Counted from the stretch's first letter, positions 22,146-34,699 are shown. The stretch is DNA of 64,000 nt from Chrysopilus asiliformis (GCA_964034945.1 OZ035960.1:110174324-110238323), one strand, 5' to 3'. A program made the numbers and translations. The notes: generated from the sequence alone by a model not told the origin.

Positions 22146-22684
22146 CCCTTGTGCCTCCCCGCCTGTGTAACGACTCAAAAAAGGTTTTGGAGCTTCTTTG
22201 TTTCTTTTTAGGTTTTTCTTTTCAGTTCGGTTCAACATTTTTAGTTTTTTATAGTCCAAAAAACTTTTTCAACTCCCAAAATCGTGAGCCTTACATAACT
22301 TAATTGCCCAGTGTTCCCCTAAATCTTGTATTTTCCGAATTATCTTCAAAAGCTTTTCATGTTGCTGTTTTCATTGCTAAAGAAATACGGACTATCTATT
22401 CGTATTATTATGTTTGTATATCTACAAACATAAGACGATATCAAAATGGCTTTATTAGGTGGAAAAATTATTCGTCAGAGCCCAAAGACCGCTAATGATA
22501 GAGTTTGTTATATCGTCTCATTAAAGAAAACGTCACTTTTATTCTCCGCCCTATTTGCCGACTATCTTTGTTTCTTTTGTAAAACTACGAAGGGATGATT
22601 TGATGAATTACTTGTGGAATTATTCAAGGAAAAGAATAAAATTCCATTGAATTAAATGTATACAAAATTATAATTAAAATTAAG

Positions 22685-23990
22685 TAGGGTGATCATACGT
22701 CCCGGAATGGCCGGGACAATTCCGGATTCAGGCATGTCCTGACAGTTCCGGATTCGATGGCCCGGAAACTAAAATTTTGTCCTGGAATTATGTAATCTAG
22801 TGTTGTGAATTCTTAATCACTAAAAAAAATTGACCTCGGAACGCAAAAACTTTCGCCTGCGGCGCAATTCCCTCAGACATTTTTGCTTCTAGCGCATTTT
22901 TTTTTTATTTCGCCTGCGGCAGTTTTTATTATAGTGATTTCAATATTGCGATTTTTTGATTCTCAAAGTTTTGCTTTTGGCGCAATTTTTGTCGTATTTT
23001 GAAAACCTAGGACATTCATAAGACTTTTTATCATATAATTAAAATCACAAACAAAACTTAAAACAAACCCCCTTATCTCTGGTCGGGTTTTAAAAAATAA
23101 TGTTCACGATTAATTTCGAATCGTAAAAATTTCATCATTCTACATCCCCCCCCCCCCCTCCCCATCCACCGCTCACCATTGAAATCTATTTCAGATTCAC
23201 ACAAAATAAAACTATGTACAGCGATTTTTGTGCAAAACGTGATAAGTGATAAAAGCCGTGATAACAATAAAGACACAAATTCCTGTCAATGTATGCTTGT
23301 TTGCATGCAACTGTATTGGTGAGATTTTATTGGAAAGTCGACTGGAAATTTCCCTCGAAATTTGTATATGGTCACACTAGCTGTGCTCTTCACATTGAAC
23401 TGTCACTGACGCACCGAGATTTTTCGAGGGTGGCTGAGTTTTGTTTTGTGTGTTGAAATTTGTAATACGCGAATTCCTGTCATATTAGATGTGTCTCCTC
23501 CATCGTTATAAAATAAAATCAAAACTTCATCTGTAAAAAAACCATTTTGTGTAAATATAAGCCGCAATAAATCGAATTTGAACTTCAATTTTTGTGTGTT
23601 GATTGATTCGCGAAAAAATGTCACAAATTAATGTTAAAATTGTTAATGTTTAGGTTGCTAGGCCAACGGCGGAACATCGGCTGCTTCTCATAAATTTAGT
23701 GGAGAAGCACTTCTCTGTTTTGCACCGCCGTCTAACCCCCAACGGAAAAGCCAACAACCAGCGTGTTTGGGAAGAGATAACAAGGGAAGTCAACAGAAAA
23801 GGGCCACCACAAAAAACTACAGGGCAACCGGGTTCCGAAAACAAATTTTTTTTTTGTTTTCGATATAAAATTTCCCAGTCTTGTGACTTTCTGAATTGAA
23901 ATTTGAAAAACTTCCCATTTCATTTATCACGAGAAAGATCACGGGAAAATTATCACCTTTTGCACAAAAATCGCTGTAATGGTCACCCTA
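22685..23990 (+). mobile_element. hAT-like element (1.3 kb) with decayed Myb/Zeste-like ORF
   Basis: Ends TAGGGTGATCATACG and, reverse-complemented, TAGGGTGACCATTACAG. The flanks AAATTAAG (22677-22684) and AAATTAAA (23991-23998) match at 7 of 8 bases. Near the left end CGTCCCGGAATGGCCGGGAC and CGCCTGCGGCGCAATT repeats occur, shared with 39769-39990 and 59244-59560. A nested inverted pair, ACAGCGATTTTTGTGCAAAA, lies at about 23217 and 23975. Confidence 0.6.
23618..23835 (+). pseudogene. Myb/SANT- or Zeste-like DNA-binding domain fragment
   Basis: ATG near 23618 opens MSQINVKIVNV and meets an in-frame TAG. The reading continues VARPTAEHRLLLINLVEKHF ... NNQRVWEEITREVNRKGPP (about 23653-23820). 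The pattern hydrophobic helix / N-x-x-VWEEIT-x-x-x-N-x-x-GPP resembles the trihelix/Myb domain of Zeste-type proteins and of proteins carried by DNA transposons. It breaks off before the last helix. Probably a relic carried by the surrounding element and not a host gene. Confidence 0.5.
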
Positions 23991-24434
23991 AAATTAAATC
24001 ATTGGCAAAAGTTAACGCGAAAAAACAACAACCTGTCATCTGATGTAAAATCTGATTAAGTCGGTTCGATAAATTTCATGTTTCATGACAACAAAAAGTG
24101 GATTTTTTAACCTTTAATTTGATGTAAAAGTCAAAAAATGGGCCTTCAATTGTTTAAAACACTTTCAGTCACGCAAAGTCTGCGAGTAAATGGCGTAACC
24201 TACCTATAAATATGTTAGTAATAAACATAAATATTGCTTCCGTTATTGAGCGTGTTTTTAACTAAATATTGTTAGGTTTTTGTAAATTTGAAAACGAAAA
24301 ATCACCATCCAAAAATTAAACAGTCAATAAACACAAATATTAGTGAAATTAAAGAATATTTGGAATGACTGGCAATAAATTTAACATATAAATTTTATTT
24401 AGTGCCCAATAAAAGTTATAAAAAACCAACAAAA

Positions 24435-25134
24435 ATGAAAAAAACTTTAAAATATTTCCTATTATTGACTGTTTGTTCTTTACTTTGTGTAAAATATTTT
24501 TGATTATTTCGATTGTGACGCTTTTCTACTTTTATTTTTTTACTTTAGGGTGCATTTCTTGTATCTGTGAAGAAAATGGAATGTAAACCAAATGTTAAAT
24601 ATTGTCAAAATTCATTTTGTGGCCTTAGTAAAAGTCGTAGAGGAATAGAGTTGTTAACTCTTCATTGTTATTTTCCCCAGAATGTAACAACTTTATTTGT
24701 AAAATCATTACAAACTAAAAAAGTTTAAAAATTCGAATAATATTTCTTTCTTCTAGGCCAAAGTTGTGGTTTTTAAAAAGGAATCAAATACATTTAGACC
24801 ATGGATAGTAAATGTAGTATTGGACGTTTGTAAGCTTTTTTCCGGTGACTCAATGTTGGCAGCATTTAAGATTGCTTTAAAGCGTGTGAGAGATAAATGC
24901 ACTTTTTGTGATGGATGCCCAATTAGGGTGGGTTTGATATTAGAAATTTAATTCTTATATAATTTAAACTATAAAATATTTTAGGGCAATGCAACAGTCG
25001 ATAACTTTCCATTGCCACTTGATTTTATACCGCGAATTATACCCAAGGGGAACTATAGAATTTATGCCCATTTGACAGACTCATCACTGAAAGAATTGTA
25101 TGTTGATGTAAACATATTTTTTAACATATTATAA
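24435..25134 (+). CDS. DUF1091-family secreted protein, gene 4 (174 aa, 4 exons)
   Basis: Exons 24435-24488, 24549-24698, 24757-24927 and 24985-25134. The signal peptide is MKKTLKYFLLLTVCSLLC. Exon 2 has five Cys (MECKPNVKYC, SFCGLS, TLHCYF). Exon 3 has FRPWIVNVVLDVCKLF, the best match in the window to the DUF1091 Y/F-x-P-W motif, then KCTFCDGCPIR. Exon 4 has GNATVDNFPLPLDFIPRIIP and KGNYR. Introns 2 and 3 have GTAAAA and GTGGGT donors. Isolated from the other paralogues by more than 10 kb of repeats. The last 30 bp are partly duplicated downstream (25198-25222). Secreted, function unknown. Confidence 0.87.
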
Positions 25135-25589
25135 GCGTAAACATATGTAAACATATAACAACATATGTATAGAAATGTAAATATATGTAATGTATGTAAA
25201 CATATTTTTTAATATATTATAAGAGAGTTGTATATCTTGTTGTGTTTATCGATTGTTATTGAATTCATCTCGATTTATAAATTATTTCATTCTAAAAGCA
25301 TGTCCGGGACACCTCTCGACCTCCTCTCACTCCTGCGCAATAATGATGCCAACACCTTCTTATTTCTGTGCTGCGTGACATATAAAAATATATACCCAAG
25401 TAAAAAAAAATGATGTAATCGCGCGGTAGCGCGACGGTCGCACAGCATAAATTGCAAAATATTAATCCATACATTACCATTGCTGCGACGTCACAGCATG
25501 ACTATCGTCACAAAATAACTGTTGCGCAACGATTTCCACAGAAACTATTTTGTAATGAAATGTGAAAAGAGCATTGTAAGGGGATTGGT

Positions 25590-25640
25590 ACGGAGTGTGG
25601 GGGGGGGGGGGGGGGGGGTAGTGAGGGGGAGGGGGTGGAG
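25590..25640 (+). repeat. Poly-G tract
   Basis: An uninterrupted run of about 20 G around 25597-25618, followed by G/A-rich sequence. Prone to sequencing-length error. Confidence 0.9.
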
Positions 25641-25686
25641 ACGAAATGTGACGTCTACGTAAACAAGTGTACATCAGAAAATTCTG

Positions 25687-26003
25687 CACCCAGAAAAAAC
25701 AGAGTAAAATTCGTTGACTTGCATACGGTCTAATTGGCTTCCCACAGGAAAATTTAGCCCTTGCTAGGCACACATTCACCTGCATCAGGGAAATAAAAAA
25801 TGTGTCAACCTGTTGCGGAAGAAATTCAAAAATTAAACCAGCAGCAAGCAAAGTAGAGCAAAAGGAGCTGCACGGGTTGACCTGAGATAGGTATTTCGAG
25901 GATGTAATGTCATGTAATGAATAACTCCGTCTGCCTCTTACAGGTCAAAGTTGAATTGCCAAAAGATTTACCTTTTTGATCAACTTTATTATTTTTCTGA
26001 GTG
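25687..26003. mobile_element. MITE with CACTCAGAAAA ends, copy A
   Basis: The left end CACCCAGAAAAAACAG and the inverted right end CACTCAGAAAAATAATAAAG match. Internal TTGACTTGCATACGGTCTAA corresponds to the copy at 40143-40392. Confidence 0.6.
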
Positions 26004-27264
26004 TGTAAGTATAAATTCCTTAGTCCAATGTAGTCTATTTACACCTCGATAGTAACTATTTGTAAGTGAATTATGAACGAGCACTATAGAAACAAAGAAA
26101 AATATGGGTAAATTATTCAATGTATCTGCATTAATATTCGTTTAAATTGACTCAGCTGGTAATACAAAATAACAAAAAAAAATATTATTTATTTTGAAAT
26201 AATTAAATTGAATTCTTATTTAAATAAATAAAAAATTGAAAAGAGATATGGATATCTCATCATGTCAGAATAAGTAAGAAAAGAGCTCAAACCGTTGTTA
26301 AATTGAGATCCCACGTTTTTATGTACATTTCGCCAGTGAATAGCACCTGCGAAAATAATTCACCTTTTCAACCGAATAAATTTTTCTATTATTCAGAAAT
26401 ATTATTCTGTTTATCTGAATGTTAAAATTGCATAAATTTGAATTTCATATACCAGTTGTTGTCCAGTAAACATTTTAAGTGTTTTAAATTGCTAAAAAAA
26501 TAATATCCTTCACATTATAGCAATTTGCTATAATTTCTTAAAGTTTATTTTCCCAAAAACAATTATGATCATCGAGATCTACTTCCAGTCACCGGATATT
26601 GGGCTGTGCGAGAGGAGGACCAAAATTTCCATAAAATGTTTATTAAGATAGCTTGGCTAATGTTACAAAATAAGTCACTATACGCTATCCGCATTAACAT
26701 AGATTAGAGACAAAGGACTAGTCAACAAAGACACATGACTCCCCATTGCCAAGGAATGAGATATACTTGAAGAAAAATAAAGTCCTTTGCTAAAAACGTG
26801 CCAGTCAACACATTTTGGGGGAGAAAGGTTCTGGCATCTACCCATCTTTTGACTGTGAATGCTGTCCGGGCGCGTATTATCTTTGAAACAATGTACGGAA
26901 GGAAAGGATCTTTAAGGACGACTTCGCCTTATGCTTTCACTTTTAGGCTTTTAGTAGAATTTTGAGTGTCTTCGGTTTGTCCTTTGAATGGCCCATTGCG
27001 ACAATTTGTTATGTTAATTGCGACTATGTTTTTGTCGTTTTTAAACAACATTTTCTTGGCACAATAAACAGCCAAATCAGATTTATGAATTTCGCTGTTT
27101 TACTGCATTATGGGTGTGAGAAAAGATTTTTATAGTTTCTAATTGGAAAAAATCCTCAAAATGACTAAAAATCACCAATCAAGCAGTTCTCAGTTTTAAT
27201 TTTAAAATTCTATCGCATTAAGTTATTATTTTTTTTCAGGAGAAGCCTGATGGAGGGCTTTTTA
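26004..27264. other. Intergenic DNA, nothing recognised
   Basis: AT-rich; no exon with splice sites, no inverted-repeat element with clear ends and no RNA gene was seen. Confidence 0.5.
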
Positions 27265-27629
27265 GTCCGGTATTACACTTGGCTTATTTAAGCCGGCAAC
27301 TTTTGGGCTTAATAAGCCAATGTGCTTACACTTGTGGCTTAAATAAGCCAATCCTGTTTGCATATGCTACACAAGTTTACGTGTGTTTGTGTGTTGACTC
27401 AAACCATTGAAATTGCCGCTGCTCATATACTTCCCAAGATCTTTACCTGCTGACGGTCAGAACGAAAATGATTTCTGCCTACTACTTTTCCCAAACAGGT
27501 TCACACGCTTTGCATGTATGCAGATTGTCGATGAGCCATGATTTCGAGTGGCAACTTTTCCCTCCTCAGTCGTTTCTCCCGAAAATCGGCTTAAGTAAGC
27601 CCGAAAGTTGCCGTGTGTAATACCACGCT
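27265..27629 (+). mobile_element. TA-target MITE, GGCTTAAATAAGCC family, copy A
   Basis: Flanked by TA. The right end ACGGCAACTTTCGGGCTTAC (inverted) and the left GGCTTATTTAAGCCGGCAAC form terminal repeats rich in GGCTTA/TAAGCC. Nearly identical to 63521-63897 over the interior. Confidence 0.7.
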
Positions 27630-28070
27630 TACTCGACTGCTTAAGAAGGAGGCACAGTGTTGCCACTTTCTTGTGTTATTTTCTTGTCTTGAAACTTTAT
27701 TGTCTTGAAAGTTGCCACTTTCTTGTGTTGCCACTTTCTTGGAACTTGTGTTATTTTTGGCAAATTTTATGCCATGAGAAACCCGTTTTGAGATTTAAGA
27801 TTTTACTGGTCTTTTTATTATTTTGTTTTTAAGAAAACAAAGTTGTTTATATACTATATTTTATTTTTGTTAAAACATACAAACATTAAAAGCAATTTGA
27901 AAACCAAGTATACATATATGTTTTAAAACTCATCCACCCCCTCCCTCTCCCCCTAACTGTGTGACGTAATTTATAGACAGTTCCTAGCACTTCCCTGTGC
28001 AATTGTATTGTAAGATTTTATAGAAAAATCTCATTTTAATCCTCAAAATTTAAGAATGGTAATAACATGA

Positions 28071-28340
28071 GTAAAGTGAATTTCTTCCACGAATATTTTC
28101 CAAAAGTATTAAGAAATTGTTGTACATATTTACGCCCAGATAAACTTATTCCTTATGCGACACTAAATTATCCACAAGAATGTGTTGTTTATGTTCATAC
28201 ATTCGCGGAACACTTCGACTTTGATATATGATCTCAGCCGGCAAAGACAGAATTTAAGGGAGCAAAAGTGAACAATGTGAGCGAAGAAATTGCCCTAATA
28301 CTAACATTTGAACTGGGCTATAGCAATATGTAAGTACACA
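28071..28340 (+). pseudogene. Unassigned short ORF, possible gene relic
   Basis: ATG at about 28069 reads MSKVNFFHEYFPKVLRNC and 53 codons in all, to a TGA. In the next frame, SQPAKTEFKGAKVNNV and ALILTFELGYSNM run to a GTAAGT-like donor at about 28331. The composition looks more protein-like than the surrounding DNA, but no family is recognised. It may be chance. Confidence 0.2.
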
Positions 28341-28609
28341 TAATTCGGTATGCATATCTAAGGGGAAGACTAATAGGAAGTTTATGGAAATTTCAGGAAA
28401 CATTGAAAAGTGGTTAATGGAAATATTTGTGCTTCAAATATTCAGGGAATTCTAAAGTTTTTTCTCCTCGAAATAAAAAGATTTGCGACGTGTGTCCTGC
28501 GACCTGAAATCAAAGACAAATTCATCTGTTTTTTAAAAAGATTTTTCCATTAAAAAAAACTGAGTTTATTGTGGATATGTCCATAAAATAATTTTTTTAT
28601 GGTAATTTT

Positions 28610-28722
28610 CGCTTACTCTCTCTCTCGCTCTCTCTCTCTCTTTCTCTCTCTCTCTCTTTCTCTCTCTATCTCTTTCTCTCTCTCTCTCTTTCTCTCTCTA
28701 TCTCTCTCTCTTTCTCTATCTA

Positions 28723-28767
<45 letters not shown>

Positions 28768-29229
28768 TTCTCTCTCTATCTCTCTCTTTCTCTCTCTCTC
28801 TCTCCCTTTCTCTCTCTATCTCTCTCTCTTTCTCTCTCTATCTCTCTCTTTCTCTCTCTCTCTCTCTATCTCTTCCTCTCTCTATCTCTCTCTCGCTCTC
28901 TCTCTCGCTCTCTCTCGCTCTCTCTCGCTCTCTCTCGCTTTCTCTCGCTCTCTCTCGCTCTCTCTCGCTCTCTCTCGCTCTCTCTCTCGCTCTCTCCCGC
29001 TCTCTCTCGCTCTCTCTCGCTCTCTCTCGCTCTCTCTCGCTCTCTCTCGCTTTCTCTCGCTCTCTCTCGCTCTCTCTCGCTCTCTCTCGCTCTCTCTCGC
29101 TCTCTCTCGCTCTCTCTCTCGCTCTCTCTCGCTCTCTCTCGCTCTCTCTCGCTCTCTCCCGCTCTCTCTCGCTCTCTCTCGCTCTCTCTCGCTCTTTCTC
29201 GCTCTCTCTCGCTCTCTCTCTCTCTTTCA
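28610..29229 (+). repeat. CT-rich microsatellite (about 620 bp)
   Basis: Pure CT with TCTTTC/TATC variants to about 28880, then a regular higher-order unit CTCTCTCGCT to the end. Open frames on both strands (Ser/Leu- or Arg/Glu-rich) are artefacts. Confidence 0.97.
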
Positions 29230-30760
29230 CTTCGCTGCGGTTTTTTATGGGATTCAATATTGCCTTAACATTACCGCATATCCCCTCTTCCCTTAAATAA
29301 GTGACGTATTTTATGGACAGCCTCTGTTTTTAGCTTGCTGATAGTTCGAAAATTGGCTAACCTTCATCAGAGCCACTTTTGTTAGCTTTCGCACTGTATA
29401 ACAGGATTTTTGTAGGCATAATCTTACTCGTCCCTGTTTGATAAATACACACAACTTATGTTCAGTGAATAAAAATTTGATAAAAATCCTTTAAACACGC
29501 ATTTTTACCTAAAATTTTCAAGTTAAAAACACAAATAAATAAATAACAAAATTTCGTATAGAATACCAAATTTCCTCGGTAGACGCCTATGTAAACATAA
29601 AACTCTCATCCTTCGTAAAAGTTGCAAAAATGAGTCGAGGATGAATGTACAAAAGCCACTAGCGTGTAATCTAATTTGACCATCTTTATCCGTGGGATTA
29701 ACCGAAAACACATGGGCCATTTAACATCTCAACATACGCAACACACACACATATACACATCGCCAGCCCAGAAAAATAATTCTCTTTTATTGTCCTTTAA
29801 CTTTCTCCCTTGCCCTGAACTTTTACTATACCTACTCGAAATATCACGGGGAAAAAAGGAGATTCATTGTCCTTGCGTTTACATTTCACCTAAGAAGGAA
29901 GGTAAATAAAGTTATTTTCACATGAGGAAATTTTTCCACTGACCGTTGACCATGTTTTATTTTATAACTGAATGATATGGGGTCCATCTCCAATGTTAAA
30001 ATAACAGTCTTCACATGTGGATTAGGCAAACGGAGAAACTATGCTGGGGAAAACTGGACCTTTTTGTATGTTTCTGATCCCTATGTCAAGGTTTAAAGGC
30101 ACATAAGATATGATGATGCTGATGATGGAATCGGAAACAGGAAACGACATTCGTAGCGTTAAGTTAATTTATGTACATGGTTTGTTTTCTAACTTGTTAT
30201 GTTGATCTGACGATATGGGGAATGTCGGTAATAATTTCTTCTTGTTTGGAATTAATTGCTAAGGGGTTAATATAAAAATTAGTTCTTTGGATTCGCAAAA
30301 CAAAATAGCACTCACTTTAAGGTAATTATTGGAATGTCCGAAAATTTTTTTATTGATAAGATGGTAGATGGAAACCGTCCACTTCTTTGCTTTCAAATTT
30401 AAGCGACTTTTGGCCTCAATTCTTGAACGTTGTCCATTCAGAAGGTCAGCCGATAGCAGAAGACGGACGGGCTCGCTGAGAGAAGGTCCCCCACCTTTTT
30501 TTTGGAGAAAATTTGATTCTAAATTAAAGATTCTTTGAGGAATGAACTCTTTAATACCAAACACAAAATCAAAACACCATCAACGATTGCAGGGGTATAA
30601 GACGGGGAATTTTGAAGACTAGCTATAGCTAAAGGTGACTTCTTAAAAAAAAAACTAGCCATGAATAAGTGTTTTTATCAAGATTGAAGAATTGAAAATA
30701 ATTTTTCCTGACGTCTTCAATTTTTTTTCCTAAAAGCTCTGGCTAAAATGATAAAAGAGT
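29230..30760. other. Intergenic DNA, nothing recognised
   Basis: No supported exon or element. A short CA-rich tract (ACACACACATATACACAT) lies at 29742-29760. Confidence 0.5.
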
Positions 30761-30764
30761 TTAT

Positions 30765-31192
30765 ATTTTCAAAAGCTTTTTTTTTTGTATGTTTGTCTGT
30801 TTGTTTGTCTATCAGGTTCAAATCTTTTAATCTAATTTTTACCCACTTCCACTCAGCTGATTGAGTTTAAATTCCGGTTACAATACATTATTTTCACTTC
30901 TTCGTCCTTGTAAGGATAACGAAAGGAGTTGTAAGGAAAACAAGATTATCCTTCGCCTTAAATTTTCCGGAAAAAAATCTCATCTGGGTGTTCTTGGGGT
31001 CTCTGAACCCGATTCTGATGTTAAAAAGTCTGCAAGGATAATGGAAGGCCCTGTAAGGATAACGAGATTATATTTTCCTGCAAAGTTTCCGGAGAAAATC
31101 TAATCCGGGGTTTTTTCGGTCGCTGAATCCGATTCTGGAGTCGAAAAGCCCGTAAGGATATTCTTTCAAGCAAGGATATATATTCGAAGTCC
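30765..31192 (+). repeat. GTAAGGATAACG repeat (family R2), copy 1
   Basis: Begins CAAAAGCTTTTTTTTTTG plus TGTTTGTCTGTTTG, carries three GTAAGGATAACGAAAG-type units and GGGTTTTTTCGGTCGCTGAA, and ends ATATATTCGAAG. Copy 2 is at 62487-62910; its first 60 bases also occur at 1897-1957. Superfamily unknown. Confidence 0.6.
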
Positions 31193-33180
31193 GACCAATT
31201 AATCGGCTTCGGCGAAAAATCACATCTTCGGCCAAAAGAAAGTTTGGCGTTTTTTTTTTTTGTTTTCAGAAAGTTTGTATTTGGTCAATAAATTAATTCC
31301 TTTGATAAATCATCATAGGAAATGATTTATTTGACAGTGAAATTTCTTAGTCAATTGAAAATATTTGGCCAAAAAATTTGTCACGGTGAGGCTTCATCTC
31401 GATTGACACCGCAGTCAAATTTTATTCAAACATTTTTGTCCAAGGACTTAGAAATGTCTGGCAAAATGCTGCCTTCACGAGACATTTTTTGGCAGAACAT
31501 GAAAATAGTCGAAATTTGATTAGATTCAATTTTTTTAGAGACCTAAAATAGAGAAAAATCGCAGAAAATTAGAGGAAATTTTTCCTAATGAGTTTTACAC
31601 ATGATTTTTTCTTGTTAGGTGTTGAGAGTTGTATTGCAATTGACTTTCTAAATTAAATTCGAAAACAACTGTTTTTAAGAATTTCTAAAACCGCCTTGTG
31701 AGGAAGCATTAGAGTACGAGGTGTCCTATAATTTCAAAGAAGAGATAAAAACATAAAAAAAAAAAAATATTTATCTCGCTTGTATTTCTGATACACAGCG
31801 CCCAAAAAATTGTTTTTCTTTTATAATCGCAATGTCATTCTGAGCTGGCAAAATGCCAAAAATCGCAAATGTTTCCTCAATCCAAATATTTTTATGTATT
31901 CCTTTGGATAATCGAAGATATTTCACTACTGATAAAGGGACAACCACATGCTGTGATTTAATTTCCCGCCACGTAAACGGAAAATTGTGCAAAGATTAGC
32001 TTGCATCCGGTTTCCACTTTTTTAAGCTTTGCAAATTGGTTTTTGATAAAATGAAAAAAAATCTAAACGTTTATTTAGCAAGAAAATGAACAAAATATAA
32101 ACTAAAATGCTTAATGTTCAAAATCTAACAATATTCGATGCATCTGTTGTGATTTTCTTTAACATATAAAAAAATGACTGCAATTTTCCACTTGTAAAAA
32201 ATTCATTAAATCTCACAATGACCATTGACTTTGAATATGGAACAGAAGCAGGGAAATAAGAGAAAACTTTTGTGGTTTTACGACCAAATCACAAAACTAT
32301 ACTACAATTTCATTTAGCAATCAGATGGGTTTCTTTCGAAAACATAATCGAATCAAGCACTCCTCAGATGTAAGAAAATGTAAGAAAAACTGGTAAAATC
32401 TAACCAAAGGCGCTACGAATAAAAAAAAATGATTTACTTTTTACTGTCTATAAAAAGTTCCTATTATGAGCAATTGTATGGGCAAAAAGATACAATCAAA
32501 AAACAATCTAAAATTGCAAGCCCAACACAGACACAAAACACAGAAACTTGAAGGTTTTTATTTAAATTGTGTTGAAATCGTTGCAATTAAATTGATTTCT
32601 TCTTTAGTTGCTAGGTTTATTTACACCTTTTAAATGTTGAGGCAGGTAATTAAGGCGTCTTATTTTAAATTGAACTTTCGATTCAGTGATGACCATTTAT
32701 ATTTTTGTGCATTTTCTTATGCATTGAAGTTGGAAATTGTTTCTTCCAATGAATAGAATTTAACTCTGTTGTAAAATTTTACTTAAACACTTTTTTACAT
32801 CGTTAGACTTTGTAGAAATAAAAAAAAACATTTCTTTTTTCAAACACCAGCTTAAGACTCAGGAACCGCTCCAAAAAATTTAAGGATCCTTTCTTTATTC
32901 TAGTAACAAATCATCTCAAAAAAAAAACCAAATGGTTACAATAATCATCAGACAAAACCATAAAACTCTACAAAAGAGAAAAAAAAACTTGAAAATGGGA
33001 ATAGTGTCTGGATAAAAGAACACATTATTGGTTGCGTTACCACAGGCGGAGTTGAAGACAATTTAAATGGCCATTTGACCACATTCCCTTGGATATAAAA
33101 GAGTTCAACAGTTTGCCCATTTTCACTTCCCAAAATTTATGTTAAAAGGGGAGAAAGAACTTTCGATTCGGATTCCCTTG
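31193..33180. other. Intergenic DNA, little recognised
   Basis: AT-rich. 31760-31820 carries TTATCTCGC...GATACACAGCGCCCAA, a repeat also at 59936-59980 and 60865-60970. Otherwise no element ends or exons were identified. Confidence 0.5.
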
Positions 33181-33304
33181 TTACTTTCCTCTGCCATAGA
33201 GGGAAGGTATTGTATTCGTGACGGAGACCGACTCGAGAACGGGAGTAGATGGAAACTTTCTTATCAGTACGAAATCCGTTTTAGGCAAAATTATGCGGAT
33301 GTAC

Positions 33305-33655
33305 GTGCATCTGTCTGTTGGTCTGTCTGTCAGTCTGTCTGTCGGTCGGTCTGTCTGTCGGTCTGTCAGTCGGTCTGTCTGTCGGTCTGTCTGTCGGTCT
33401 GTATGTCGGTCTGTCAGTCGGTCTGTCTGTCGGTCTGTCTGTCGGTCTGTCTGTCGGTCTGTCGGTCTGTCTGTCGGTCTGTGTGTCGGTCTGTCTGTCG
33501 GTCTGTCTATCGGTCTGTGTATCGGTCTGTCTGTCGGTCTGTCTGTCGATCTGTCTGTCGGTCTGTCTGTCGGTCTGTCTGTCGATCTCTTTGTCCGTCT
33601 ATCTGTCGGTCTATCTGTCGGTCTGTCTGTCAGTCTGTCTGTCGGTCTGTCTGTG
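33305..33655 (+). repeat. GTCT/GTCG tetranucleotide array
   Basis: Mainly the 12-mer GGTCTGTCTGTC, with CAGT, GTAT and GTGT variants. It yields long Ser/Val/Cys/Leu-repeat open frames that are not genes. Confidence 0.97.
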
Positions 33656-34075
33656 TGTTTTAAATAACTCGAGAACGCGTTGAGCTAGCGATTTGAAATT
33701 TTTTGTGAATGTGTTTTACGAAAAACCTTGGTTTTCTATCATCTTTTGGAAAATTACCGTTAGCTATAACGGGTGCCTACCATATTTTTTTTTTTTAAAT
33801 ACAGTATTTTGGAAATTTTTCGAAACTTATGCGCTGTAGGGAAAAACCGAAAATAACAAAATTTAAAGGATATAAAATTTTTTACATTTATTGTTTTAAT
33901 AGGTTTTACGTATCTAACGGTTTTCAAGATGTTTGAAAAAGATTAAGTTTTTTGAAAATTTCTCATAAGCCGTGCGCTTTTGGGAAAAAAAGAAATAAAA
34001 TTTTCTACATTTTTCACTTTAAAAGTTTTTACGTAACTCCATCGGTTCTCGAGATATTTGAAAAAAATACAATTA

Positions 34076-34564
34076 GGGTATTCACAGTCCTCTTTTAAAT
34101 TGCGAGTATTTTTACCGCTCCGTAATTCAGTCAAATTTAACAGATTTTTACCGAGACGGTAACTTGGTTCATGTAAAAATGAATTACCGGATTCGGTAAT
34201 TGTATACATGCCTTGAGTCGTGTTTTCCGGCCCGGTTATTCGGTATCAAGAATCAACCGCGGGTGGCGCTAGTAATGTTTTTAGTTGTCAAATTTTCTCG
34301 CTGGTTATCTCATCGGACTGAAATTTTTTTCAATTTTGATAGCCGTTGCCACAATAGAAATTCAAAATAATACATCAAACATGGATTTAAAGGTATGTGA
34401 CATATTTTACAATCAAATTCGCAGTTCATGATTTGGTCACGTATCCAATAAAAGCGCTGTTCTCAAATCTGTGCTGTGGGATGTTCACAGCAGAATATTT
34501 TCAGTCTTTTAATATTACCGGAAACACCGAATACCCAAAATTAAAAGAGGACTGTGAATACCCT
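34076..34564. mobile_element. MITE nested in R1, AGGGTATTCACAG ends
   Basis: AGGGTATTCACAGTCCTCTT at the left is matched by the inverted AAGAGGACTGTGAATACCCT at the right. Comparison with the R1 copy near 38190 shows R1 sequence continuing on both sides. Confidence 0.75.
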
Positions 34565-34699
34565 GAATATTTTGTTTTATATATTTTCTCCGAAACTAAA
34601 TATTGCAGAGGAAAGTTTTGTGTCGATCACATTTTTTTTGTGCATTTGGATTGGAATTTTTGTTGAATTTTTATGATATCGCTTTATTACGATGGAGTC

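Larger units (their letters stand above)
33181..34617 (+). mobile_element. Repeat family R1, longest copy, with nested MITE
   Basis: Starts TTACTTTCCTCTGCCATAG and ends with the inverse-like TATTGCAGAGGAAAGTTT. It contains GGAGACCGACTCGAGAAC, a 350-bp GTCT/GTCG array (33305-33655) and, at 34076-34564, a separate MITE. Shorter copies at 37633-38234 and 45403-45936. No ORF apart from array artefacts. Short terminal inverted repeats suggest a non-autonomous DNA element. Confidence 0.6.

Noticed and set aside
28599..29300. Ser/Leu-repeat and Arg/Glu-repeat proteins on either strand
   Set aside because: Translation of the CT microsatellite; no start context, splice sites or non-repetitive part.
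21604..33655. CRISPR array from regularly repeated short units
   Set aside because: Units are contiguous tetranucleotides without unique spacers in eukaryotic DNA.
33139..33683. Long open frames rich in Ser, Val, Cys, Leu
   Set aside because: They are translations of the GTCT/GTCG tetranucleotide array in three frames; same for 21556-21852 and 37724-37915.
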